Shown here: piece after piece, positions 43,956-53,584 of the stretch | Position numbering within the stretch: position 1 is the first letter of the stretch | Layout of the letters: the number at the start of each line of letters is the position of its first letter | Assembly (NCBI GenBank): GCA_037576195.1 | Contig: CM075101.1 | Span: forward strand, 18,848,001 to 18,912,000 | DNA: 64,000 bases | Direction: 5' to 3' | From: Phytoseiulus persimilis | Taxonomy: Eukaryota > Arthropoda > Arachnida > Mesostigmata > Phytoseiidae | The notes under the pieces: generated by a model | Told to the model about the DNA's origin: nothing | What the model saw: the letters and a program-made list of their open reading frames with translations, nothing else | Databases searched by the model: none | Position numbers and translations under genes: made by a program

Positions 43956-44203
43956 AGAGCCCAGATTCAACACGTCGTAATTCCAAGTTTCTCAAAGTCG
44001 AATTTTCAGTCGGAAATTCATCAAACCCATTTCCGACAACGTTATTTTGCCTTTTTTTTTGTGAAAAGAAGTGGGGAGAAACAAGGAGTGAAGCGTTTCT
44101 GAGGAAAGCCTTAGACAACGATCTCGAAAATTGGGTCGACGAGTTCCTGACTGGAAACTCGACTGTTAGGAATTCGGAGTTACGACGTTTTGAACCCGGC
44201 TCT
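43956..44203. mobile_element. 248 bp inverted-repeat miniature element
   Basis: Arms of about 70 bp: the left starts AGAGCCCAGATTCAACACGT. The right, reverse-complemented, starts AGAGCCGGGTTCAAAACGTC. They stay alignable through GTCGTAAxTCCxA and GTCGAxTTTxCAGTC. Because of the symmetry, both strands give similar short peptides. No target duplication is clear. It fits a MITE. Confidence 0.7.
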
Positions 44204-44411
44204 TCAGTTGAGCTCATTGGGCAAGAATCGGTCGGTATCTGATAAACCGATGATCATGGATGACGACACACGTGAACACAAAACGCAGTGCACTTCGTAA
44301 ACTGTTGGATTATCCTCATCTGGCCATTATGAATGGTCGTAAGCTCAGTCGGGTCATAGGGAAGACCTCTGGCTTCGCGACTAATCAACTCACAAACGGT
44401 GGGAAACAACG

Positions 44412-44624
44412 ATGGGATGTTGCGGTTCTAAGCACAGTGAATCTAGTCGCCCTACTCGTCGCCGTATCAGTAAGTCGGAAATAAGTATTCCACTGAGTCA
44501 AGCAGGCAGCAAGGGTCTCCGGGCGAGAGAACAGGAGGCGAGAATGAAGGAAGAGCGGAGGCTAATGGACAGACCTTATAAAGGCCCCAGCCTTAAGCCG
44601 ACACGATTTGTGCATTCGGAATAG
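44412..44624 (+). CDS. Possible small N-myristoylated protein or first exon
   Basis: A 70-codon frame beginning MGCCGSKHSESSRPTRRRIS. Gly2 followed by two cysteines and a serine at position 6 fits the N-myristoylation plus palmitoylation signal of membrane-anchored signalling proteins; this is inference from the motif alone. The rest is basic and glutamate-rich (AREQEARMKEERRLMDRPYK). The start has G at +4. A GTAAGT donor-like site lies in the frame near 44,469 (ATCA|GTAAGT), so the protein might splice elsewhere instead of using the stop at 44,624. No homologue is recognised and a chance frame cannot be excluded. Confidence 0.3.
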   Translation: MGCCGSKHSESSRPTRRRISKSEISIPLSQAGSKGLRAREQEARMKEERRLMDRPYKGPSLKPTRFVHSE

Positions 44625-45174
44625 ACGGAATGTCGAGTTGAAGCTTTGCGGAAGGATGATCCCATTCGATTGAATCTTGAGACAATAAAATTGAGGAGAT
44701 ATGGGCCCAACGATAAACCGGCTCTGATTCATACAGATGCCTCGATAGAAGCCCATGATACGCTCCACCCATTTATCGGCTAACTCACACCGTGCAAACA
44801 GTTAAAATCAGTAGAGCTTCGCGCCGCTTCTGCTGTCATCCGGATTCAACAATGCCGGAGCGAGATATCAGAAACGAAGCGGTTCTCGGAAGGTGGTCGT
44901 CGCCATCAGGACAAAACCTCTCAGCTCTCATCCATCAAGCCATGCAAGACCCGTTTTTTGAGTGGCATGGGTTCCGAACCTTACGAACTGGCACCGGGAA
45001 ATGACAGCATTGATGACGATGATCTGTACTGCGCACCGTATCTGAAGGAGTCAGCTGCGTCGGTATTCAGCGGAAGAAGCTACAGTTGAAGCTCGATTAT
45101 TTCAACCATTCGGATTCCAACCTCCATTATTACAACCGGTCGGGCTCGAACCTCGATGATTTCAACGTGATATA
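44625..45174. other. No firm gene; short acidic frame at 44,967-45,089
   Basis: A 40-codon frame at 44,967-45,089 (plus) reads MGSEPYELAPGNDSIDDDDL and ends VFSGRSYS. Its composition is protein-like, but it is too short to call and might be a terminal exon. From about 45,090 the sequence turns into degenerate TCGATTATTTCAAC repeats leading into the element at 45,175. Confidence 0.3.
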
Positions 45175-45255
45175 CAGTGCAGCCCCGATTATTTCAACGT
45201 CGATTATTTCGACCGTTCTCTGCATCGATCAGTTGAAGTAGTCGAGGTCGCACTG
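45175..45255. mobile_element. 81 bp pogo/Tigger-like miniature element
   Basis: It begins CAGTGCAGCCCCGATTATTT and, reverse-complemented from its right end, CAGTGCGACCTCGACTACTT. CAGTG termini followed by a CTCGATTA-type stretch are seen in pogo/Tigger-type elements. TA precedes it at 45,173-45,174. Similar TCGATTATTTCAAC units lie just upstream from about 45,093. Confidence 0.55.
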
Positions 45256-47180
45256 AATTCTCTTCAGCCTGACTCCGAACGAACGGAATGAGGAAATCCC
45301 TCGCGGATATCACACCATCATCCCACGAAGTTAGAACTCGTCACTCCGGCATTCAGATTCTCTAGCATTCAATCGATGACGCAGTCCTCGAATGGAGTCC
45401 GAATGGGAAAATCTGCGCGACTCAGAAGATTTGCGATAAATGCGGCGAATCTATCTAAGAGTCGATTCAAGAGAGTGGCAATCGGCGGAGCCATCAAGAA
45501 TATTCTTCCAGCGTTCAAGCCAATCGTGCGCATATGGGTGTGTAGTTCAGTTGGAGTTGAGCAGCGCAGCGCCCTCTGGCGGGCCCAGACCCAATTGTCG
45601 TGATCTGTGTTTCCCCAATTGCGAGCGTTGGTAGTACAGTTTTTCATCCCAGTTCATAGGCATAGCTTGCCCATTCTGCCCGTCATCGTTGATTATGTTA
45701 TCCGGCTCGCTGGTGACGCGAATGCAGATCAAATGTATATCACGTGATTATGCCAGCTTTACCTCTGTCAAGCAGAACAGTCATCAGACCGTGGTGAGTC
45801 CGGAACGGAAAGGTCAACCCAAGGCCATATGACTCCGGACTTCCGTTATGTGTCAAAATGAGGTTTCAAATCTTTCCAGTCGGTAATTCTCGGAGAGCGG
45901 GCGAGTCCAAAACTGTCAGCGGATTCCTCTACCTGCTTGGATAATGCCTCTCGCCCTCCCCTGCACGCTGTGTATCGCTTCCCGATAATTCCACTCAGAT
46001 CGTCCCCGAATCTGCTCCAGCCGCGCAAAGCCCTCCGCCGCGAATTTCTTAGGAATGGATCGACAATTGGCACTCACGGAATAATGGAGTGGGATGATTT
46101 GGCACTAGTTTTCCTCCACCTTGTATAAAATGTGAGAAAAATTAGTACCAAGTAAAGCCCGCTCTGTCGATCTTCTCACTACTGCAAGACTCGGGAGTTC
46201 AGGCTAACATTCGCCTCAGATTTCCACTCCGCGTGATCAGTATGCTTCAAGTCCGGCGTGGGTGAGTATCCTAACAAGTTCCTGAAGTCACTACGACCAG
46301 CATCCTGTTATTTGCACCTCGGACGAAAACTGAGTGCTTCGGGGTATTTGAGAGTTTCTTTCCTGTATGACCTCGTCGTTTGCCCACGAGCGATTTCCAT
46401 CGATCATTCTGGATATGCCACGCTGAATCAACCCATGTCATGGGACTACATGCGCGTCAACTATTTGATGAAGTTCAATAGTACATTAGATCGATCGTGA
46501 TGGAGAGCGGACCACTATTTCTTTGTCGGGTCTCCATGCGAACGTCAGTTTATCCACGGGCAGTGGGACGCCAAAACACACCGAACCCGCAGCAGGACAA
46601 GATATCCTCGGATAACGCCGCCTCCTCGAGTCCTCCAAGTCAGTGGTGCCATTCCAGCCCCCACCCTCTGACGGTAGGCCTCCGTCTTCAGGTTCGAATC
46701 GCCTGCGAATGCAGGACTACGAGATGGAGTCCTGATCTCTGTTCTCCGGTCGGTCTACGAGTTTTATTCGGTATCACATCATTTCTCATTGGACTGCTCG
46801 CTCAGTCACTTTTCGCTTCTCCCTTCGGGCAGTCCTTACTCTCGGGTTCAATTCCAGGTCTTCGAATGAGGGACAGGATGGAGTCAACAATGATCCTCAG
46901 AGGGCCGTGATCGATCCGCGGCGTACCGTCCTGGATTCCGAGAAGCGGGCGCGTGATCAGATGAGCATGTCGTGAATCAGATCGAGATGTATGCATCGTT
47001 CGTCTTCCGCAAAGAGCCCTCGAGCTGGACGCCGAGCTGTACTGCCGAGCACCGATTGCCTTCAGCCCCGCTTACCGATTCACCGTCTGGAAGAGTCCGC
47101 GCGAGCGGCTGACAGAAAACTGATCTGGGCTGATGGCGGAGTTACCTACCCTGCCGAACAGTACGAGAAATACAGTTGGA
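45256..47180. other. No supported gene
   Basis: Short overlapping frames on both strands, none with a recognisable domain. The GGTTCGAATC near 46,691 looks like a tRNA T-loop but the stem does not pair. Confidence 0.4.
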
Positions 47181-47182
47181 GA

Positions 47183-47390
47183 CTATCGATTGGAGTATCT
47201 GATTTTCGAACGAAAGAAACCCATGTCGAATGTTTTGGAGTGAAGAATCTGCATTCTATTGAGCCTGAACGCTTCCGGCTCCGGAGCTATCTCCTCGTAA
47301 GGATGAGACACGGAAGGGTGGTAGATGATAGATGTATTTTTCTTTGGCCTGACAACTCTCTTTTCGTCCCCACACTCCATAGCGACACAA
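47183..47390 (-). other. Candidate downstream exon of the 48 kb gene
   Basis: The minus-strand frame reads CGDEKRVVRPKKNTSIIYHP, then PYEEIAPEPEAFRLNRMQIL, and ends SKIRYSNR. Its charged, proline- and glutamate-bearing composition is that of a cytosolic tail. It lies just after the preceding gene's in-frame stop and is one frame off. A donor-like CAG|GTATGC at 47,455/47,454 would allow splicing out of the frame that ends at 47,397, but I cannot fix the acceptor. The plus-strand frame 46,991-47,479 over the same bases is then a shadow. Confidence 0.3.
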
Positions 47391-47396
47391 ACAACG

Positions 47397-48206
47397 TCAA
47401 TAAAGTGCTTCGTCGAGGACTTGTTCCATTCTCACGGGAGGAGCTTGGGCATACCTGGTCATCCAAAGCCATACGTTGATCAGAGTGCAGACAAGCAAAC
47501 GGAAAATCGAGCTCCAGACAGAGTCAAATGAGTCACTAGGGATGCTCAATAACGCCTCACATATCAGAGCTGTCACGAAAAATTTGAGCAGCGTCAAATA
47601 TCTCAATTTCGTCGTCAGGCACATGAATACGAACATCACCGCATAAAAAGAGGGGGCACTCAGTGCGAAAATACTCATGGTCAAGAAACGTAGCTGCAGA
47701 ACTTGGAGAATCAGATCTTCCATCTGCGTACGCTGGTTCTTGAGGCTTTGCAAGTGTTCTGTGATCTGCTCTAAGTCTTGCTGCATCACAGATTCTATTG
47801 AGCTCAGATTCTTCTCGAGTTGAGTCAGATAGTCCATTACCCTGCTTGAAGCGTTGAAGACGTCGCTCTGGATTGCTTTCATCGACGTCAGGTTCTTTGA
47901 GTTCTCTTGAACCCATTCTTGGATGCGAACCAAATTGCAAATGTCGAAAATATGTGCATAGAAGAGCGCGAAGATCGCTGAGCGGCTCCCGGAGAGTATC
48001 CTATTGAGAGCTTCTTTCAAGGTTTCATGCTTCGAGGTCTCTGCGCTGTCGTTGAATGTTGACAAGAAAAAGCGATACAATGCTAGAGAAGCTTCGTACT
48101 GGTTGTCGATACTCCCACTTAGGTCACATTCGATACTGATGAGGCGAGCGGGACTCGCTGTCAATAATAATATCACAAACAAATGATAAACATAGAACAT
48201 CGTCAT
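47397..48206 (-). CDS. KAR5/Brambleberry-like membrane protein (tentative)
   Basis: A 269-residue frame with clear design: a signal peptide (about 1-25, FYVYHLFVILLLTASPA), a lumenal or extracellular part with C27 and C90 and N-glycosylation-type sites (NDS at 52-54, NLT at 105-107, NAS at 118-120, NLS at 133-135), and a coiled coil at about 110-168. Three hydrophobic segments follow (about 174-198, 204-222, 232-249). Signal peptide, coiled coil and clustered membrane helices near the end recall the KAR5/GEX1/Brambleberry family, which works at the nuclear envelope during nuclear fusion. That match rests on architecture, not on signature residues. The last 18 residues may be intronic if the GTATGC donor at 47,454 is used. 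No paralogue is nearby. Confidence 0.45.
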   Translation of the reverse strand: MTMFYVYHLFVILLLTASPARLISIECDLSGSIDNQYEASLALYRFFLSTFNDSAETSKHETLKEALNRILSGSRSAIFALFYAHIFDICNLVRIQEWVQENSKNLTSMKAIQSDVFNASSRVMDYLTQLEKNLSSIESVMQQDLEQITEHLQSLKNQRTQMEDLILQVLQLRFLTMSIFALSAPSFYAVMFVFMCLTTKLRYLTLLKFFVTALICEALLSIPSDSFDSVWSSIFRLLVCTLINVWLWMTRYAQAPPVRMEQVLDEALY

Positions 48207-50879
48207 TCACGTTGAAAACTCAGGACTATTCACCGGGAAACGAAGTACGATTCCCCTTCAGCATGCAGCTCGGAGATTATTGCCCATTTTTGATGCGACG
48301 TTGAGCCACGGGTATTATTGAGTAGTGCTTCGTCAAACTTCACTGATGATCTGATTCAGTCACTGATATTCTAATGATCTTGCACGAATCACCGTTCTCT
48401 TCTGCTGATAAGTGCACCTCATTTTCCTGAGAGCAGACCTTCCTAGCCTCCTTAAGAACAATTCTCATGCATTCAGCAAGATGAAAGCCGTACCGCGGTA
48501 GCCACCATTAATTCTCGCCTTGCGCTGTATAGGGGTTGGAATGGGGTGGGATTTTTGTCAGCTCATTTCCCTCTTGCTCATCTTTCAGTGAAACATTATC
48601 GGTTTTGGGATTTCTTTTCCGCGATCGACAGCGGGCGGAGGATGGCGCGTGCTTCGGTTCTTTATCGGTAGAGCGAATCGGAAATTACAGTTGTTTTCAT
48701 CGTTCGTTCTAACCAGCCGAGAAGCGTCGAGAGTCAACCGATCGAAATCGCACCGGCATTATTCGATGCAAAAATGGTTCCTTTCACTCGCTTTCAGATG
48801 GGGCGAGAATCGCTCTCGTGCTCGATAGAATGCGAGCGAGCCTGTCAGCCTGAAAATCACTAATTTCCAGAGGGAATCTCGTCCTCGATGCGTCTTCAAC
48901 AAGGAGCATGTAGGAAGGTCGCTTTCGGCGAGTATAAGGGGCGGAGCTGAACTCCCGACTTCGGAACTTTTTCATCGCGAGCTCGAATTCCCAAGACGAA
49001 ATTCGAAAGGACTGAACTCTGTACGAGGATGATGAGACGAGCGCCGCAGTGATCTTCCGTATTCTATTCAGGGATGCCGAATTCAAGAGTATTCTCTACT
49101 GGAAAATACTAGAAAAAGAAATAGATCCGGACCACCCAGCAGTTGTCGTCTCGATCCGACGACTTGTTTCCGCCAAATCAAGGTCTCCCTCCTTGGATCT
49201 AAGCACTCGACGAGCGTGATATTCGGGTTGTCAGATCGACGAGTTGTCAGATCGACCCGACAACTACATATTCGGGTAGTTCGGGTCAAATCGGGAGCGG
49301 TTCACCTTTCGAAACTCTGAGTTTGACATCCCTGAGAAGGGAAGCATCGAGGACGAGATTTTGTGAGGCGACTCTGACGCCGATATGATCGATCGCCCTT
49401 CTCCAAGCTCTTGAGAGCGGAAGAGGATGTCATAATTTCCCGCATCGAATCATACCGGTTAGATCTCGATCGGTTGACTTCTGACATTCGTCGGGTGGTT
49501 TAATGACACGCCGAAAAAAATGGGCGATTTTCTGAGACGCGCTGCGACACGGACTTCTCCACCTAGCGCAAGAACGAACCAGAACACGCGCCATCCGTCG
49601 AACCATCAAAAACAGGAAAATAATGAGTCCCGAATCCGATAATTTTCCGCTGAGCAATGAGCATAAAAGGACAGAGTAGGAAAACTCCCCACACGACCTG
49701 AGTTCCCTACATATGCGGTGGCTGGAGACTTCGAGGTGGCCGGGTACTGAAAACTTTATGTGCCGGAGCTTTGAGGTGAGCAATCGAATCTGCTTCTTTT
49801 CTTTGTTTCATGTGTCTATCCTAGGGATATGCGTCCATGGTTATAGTATTGCTGCGGGAGTACAACTGTGATGGCACAACACAGATGTTCACTGATTTAT
49901 GGGGTGTGGACGAGAATGACTGTACTGATACAGATATGGAGAGAGATCAGACGCACGCATGAACAGTCGATTTCACGAGAAGAGGCGACAAACACACGAT
50001 CTGAGCTTTTTTGTGACACTACCGGCAACGACGAGCAATATCTGGATTTGATGAAGTGAACTCCGGAACGATCTGCCGTGCTGTTTGAGAAGGCCTACCG
50101 CAGATCTTTGTGAGTACCCCCAATCCGTGGATAGCCTCGCCACTCGATTCCTATGAGGACTTGGAAGTCATACTGCTTCTATCCTCATGTGCTGCATGCG
50201 TTGTCGACTAGGTCTATAAGCCCGATGGAGGAGCGGGGCATCGCGCAATAACGAAAGTTCATGGAGCCGATGCAGAGTTCGCCTGATGTCAGAATACGGG
50301 TGAGGTGGCTCGAAGTTCTTGATGGCGTCGTATGGTCGGCACAAGAAGCTAGATGCATGCGACACTGCTACGCAAATCGAGGAAATGAACATGACGGGCC
50401 GTGGTCATAATCACAACTAATGCGGACTGAGGACGATACCAACGACGGAGGAGAATCGATCATTGGAGAATAGGATTTCTCAAACGACAGTGCCAACATA
50501 ACGGATCGATTTCGTTTGCACTGAGGCTGAGGGGGAGGCAACGATTACTCTGCAGATCGGCGAGATCGGCTGGGTTGTCTGAAAGCTCTTTCCGTGACTG
50601 GTCCGTGATGAGAAGTGCGGAAGATCACGACTTACGTTCAAAGTTCCCCCTGACACTGGCATTCGTTCGCCGTTCACACCATCCCGCCCCCAAGCCGCGG
50701 CGTCCCTGGGCTCGAAGTTGTATTTGGTGGCAGGAGTAGTAGCTCCCAGTGCTAACCCACGCGAGTAACTCGTCGTTTCCGAGGACTTGGAGAGAATATT
50801 CACCTACTTCTGTTTGTTCGCTCATCCATGCAGAGACTGAGCCAATCTTGCATGTTTCGATGGGATCCCCCCAATATTT
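48207..50879. other. No supported gene
   Basis: Many short frames, none with a recognisable domain. A small direct repeat TTGTCAGATCGAC occurs twice near 49,226-49,258. The upstream region of the 48 kb gene (48,207-48,500) shows no obvious TATA box. Confidence 0.4.
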
Positions 50880-51792
50880 GAAAACCTCTGCGTTAACGAC
50901 AGCTGTGCCGAAGCTAAGCTACGCAAACGCAGTACTAGTCACGAGCACATCGCTGACGGAAAAACTCGAAAAATCGCAGCGAAAAGCGGGAAAGTGGGCG
51001 TTAGGAATCCCAGGTTCCAGAGTCCCCAACGAGTTTATCCAAGGAGAGCTTGGATGGTCGTCCTTCGGAGCAAGAGGGGCCCAGAGCAAGCTGAGATATA
51101 TAGAGAGGGTCAGGGCAATGCCGAATACCAGGTGGCCGAAGAGCATCCTGAGAATGATGGAGCTCACAAACAAGAAGACCAAAATGTACCAGGAAACGGA
51201 GCGCCTCAAAGAAAAATACCACTGCGAAGATATCAGGGTGGACTCCGATGTCCAAGGTCGACCGCTCCTCGGGCTTTACGGTAAACTCATCAAGAAGAGA
51301 ATACGGGAAACCCAAGACAGACTTTGGAAAGAAAACATGCTCTTCAAGTCTAGTCTACAAGCGTACAGCAGGGGCAAAACTACCCGTGGTGTGAATAGCT
51401 ACCTGTACGACAACAGCAAGGGTAGCGCCCTACTGGCTCTGGCACGAGCAAACATGCTGCCAACCAGAGCCCATAAGATGAACTCTGGATTAGACAAAAC
51501 CTGTCCTAGATGTGGGGTATACGAGGAAACGACAGAACACGTTATCTTCGAGTGCAACGACATCTATTTTACCGAAGACGAACTTCTGTACCGTCTCGGA
51601 CTCCACGAGGAAGCGAATAACGCGACCGAAGTAAGAAGGACGAAAAAGATCCTGGAGGACTGGGACAAAAACCAAACTCGATCTGCTGAATCACTCGCGC
51701 CTGATACGAAAGGCTGATTCCTCATATATATATATAAAAACATATGTGTAGATGATAATCTGGATCAATAAAACCATAACCATAACCATAAC
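50880..51792 (+). mobile_element. 5'-truncated tick-type LINE with CCATAA tail
   Basis: The same LINE group as at 34 kb. An open frame runs to 51,717 and carries LSYANAVLVTSTSLTEKLEK, RKAGKWALGIPGSRVPNEFI, a GELGWSSFGARGAQSKLRYI segment, RWPKSILRMMELTNKK, and a CPRCGVYEETTEHVIFECND zinc knuckle. The frame is open further upstream, but LINE-like sequence starts only near 50,900, taken as the truncation point. The 3' end has AATAAAACCATAACCATAAC near 51,768, a hexanucleotide-type tail that differs from the TCAA tails of its relatives. No stops in the retained part, so fairly young. Confidence 0.8.
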
Positions 51793-53152
51793 GAATCGAG
51801 GGGGAGGACTGTCCTTGCCATGATCCGATTCATTAGGTAGTGCCTGGTTGCTCTTCCATCTGCATACCCTCTTGAGCGCTACCGAATTAACTCGCCGATA
51901 CGCCATGTGAGAAGCGAAACCTTCGAGGTCCACGAATAGATCTCAAGGGGCCTAACAAATGTGACTGATCACCGCGAGTTTCGGTAGAGCACTCCCACCA
52001 GCTGAAGAATAAACATGATCGCTGCCCTAGAGCATCTCCCGTTGGATTATCCCGAAGTTTTTGACTGCGCTCTGTAATATTCTGAGTATCACAGCGAGTT
52101 TCTGTTGTACAGAGATGTGCCTAGGTACCTATTGATGAGCAGCTTCATACGGATGCGACGCTCAGCAGAGATCATCGTCACCACTGTTTTCTTGTTCCAT
52201 TTGCCGAGGCTCGGTTCTGTGATTCCTGTCTTCGCGTTTCACTGGAACGAGTTTCTCGTGGCTCAACTAACGCTCTCCCCACGCCGGAAGAAAACGCTAT
52301 CTGAAGCATACGTATCTCCCTTGGGGAATACGCCGCTCTTCCGGGTTGCCGCTCTGTCAAGTCCTATCGGAGCAACTCACCACCAGCTCACTTCCGAATT
52401 CGTCCCACTTATTACGGTACCCGGTGGAAGATGGCATGTTCCCTACCCGCAACTTCAATCCCACATTGAAGCGAGTGAGAGGAAGAGAAACCGTGTTCTT
52501 CTCCAGCTGATTCTGGCTGATCTCATGTTAGATTTTCCATAATCGCGACATTGATCGCAAGATTTCACTGGCGAACTGCAACAAGAGCCCGACCTACCCG
52601 ACAGAGGAATCGAATGTAAGTTTGCTAATTCGGATCACACACCCCCATTTGCATCTTTCGACGAAGTCCAACGTGAGCTCACAACCTCATGCTTCCTCCG
52701 TCGACAGTTCAAATTGAGGAAAATCATCTTTTCCCTCAATTTCCATGGCAACCACGTTCTCGGCGCCGTCTAGAGAGAAGCAATGATCACCCTACTCTCC
52801 CGCCCAGTCACCGAGATCCCGGAGTTTTTGAGAGCATTCTTTCGCCTCGTTCCAGAACTGAAATGTATCCTGAAGGCAGTCTCCAGTCCCTCGCCCGGCT
52901 TGGATCTCTATTCGGAGAGAACGGCACACGAAGCTTTGTCGAGTGATGAGAAGCAGCAAACAGTTCTGAGATTCTCAAATTGCAAAGCTCTTGACTACCA
53001 TCGTGAATGACGGATGGGAACAGTTTTCCTCTGAACGGATCAACCGGCGGCATTCAACAGCTTGCTCATCATCTGCACCTGGTCTCGAACAACAGCCACT
53101 CCCAACTGCAACAAACCCGAGCTTACAGGCTGAAAACCGAGGACTCTAAGAC
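51793..53152. other. No recognised gene; one 145-codon frame
   Basis: A plus-strand frame at 52,105-52,542 begins MYRDVPRYLLMSS, has a hydrophobic patch (IIVTTVFLFHL), and ends LQLILADLMLDFP. No family was recognised and overlapping frames on both strands are almost as long, so I do not call it a gene. The rest up to the TAZ gene is unassigned. Confidence 0.3.
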
Positions 53153-53584
53153 ATGGGGGTTCAGCCGGACGCTCTCGATCTGGACAGCAGTGCTGAGGCC
53201 ATCGAGGGAGGACTGAGCGGCGATGAACCTTTCGAAGAGGCTCAACCCGAGGGATTTTCCGGGGTTGATCCTGAGAAACGGAGGAAGGCTTTCTGGCTAT
53301 TGCGTTTATTTGTCCATGTGCGCAAATGCCAACGGAGAGAACAAGTTTACAACGTTCTGCACAGCAACGGCGAACAGTTGGAGCCGTGCATGGTGCCGCG
53401 GTGCAGAGGCCTGAAATACCTCTTCAATCATCTGCCAACGTGTTACCAGGGGGAGAGTTGTCAAGTGAGGAGCTGCTCCTCCATGCGTCGCTTATTCGCC
53501 CACTACATCGATTGCATCAACGTCGACTGCATCATTTGTATCTTCCTCAAGCAAGCCAAATTCCAACAACTAGTCGCGATCTGA
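53153..53584 (+). CDS. Single TAZ zinc-finger protein, CBP TAZ1-like
   Basis: A 143-residue protein: an acidic N-terminal part (1-40, DSSAEAIEGGLSGDEPFEEA), then one TAZ domain filling 45-136. All twelve zinc ligands are present as three HCCC sites: H55, C59, C79, C84; H93, C97, C103, C108; H117, C121, C126, C129. The opening HVRKCQRREQ and the middle NHLPTC, GESCQVRSC and CSSMRRL are close to TAZ1 of CBP/p300, a helical scaffold that binds acidic activation domains in the nucleus. The acidic tail could itself be such a ligand (inference). Start: the codon two before this ATG is an in-frame stop (TAA), so no longer N-terminus exists without splicing. No KIX, bromodomain or acetyltransferase is encoded nearby. 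It probably acts as a decoy or adaptor in transcription, which is inference. Confidence 0.85.
   Translation: MGVQPDALDLDSSAEAIEGGLSGDEPFEEAQPEGFSGVDPEKRRKAFWLLRLFVHVRKCQRREQVYNVLHSNGEQLEPCMVPRCRGLKYLFNHLPTCYQGESCQVRSCSSMRRLFAHYIDCINVDCIICIFLKQAKFQQLVAI

Noticed and set aside
45560-45590. CGCCAGAGGGCGC-like core as an insulator-protein site
   Set aside because: A single short match without flanking consensus; too weak to report.
46640-46730. tRNA-like GGTTCGAATC
   Set aside because: The T-stem has a mismatch next to the loop and no acceptor or D arm can be drawn on either strand.
46991-47479. 162-codon plus-strand frame
   Set aside because: It overlaps the end of the minus-strand membrane-protein gene and its likely continuation, has no domain, and looks like an antisense shadow.
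51720-51792. Telomere-like CCATAA repeats
   Set aside because: Only three units, placed directly after a LINE coding end and AATAAAA; it is the LINE 3' tail.
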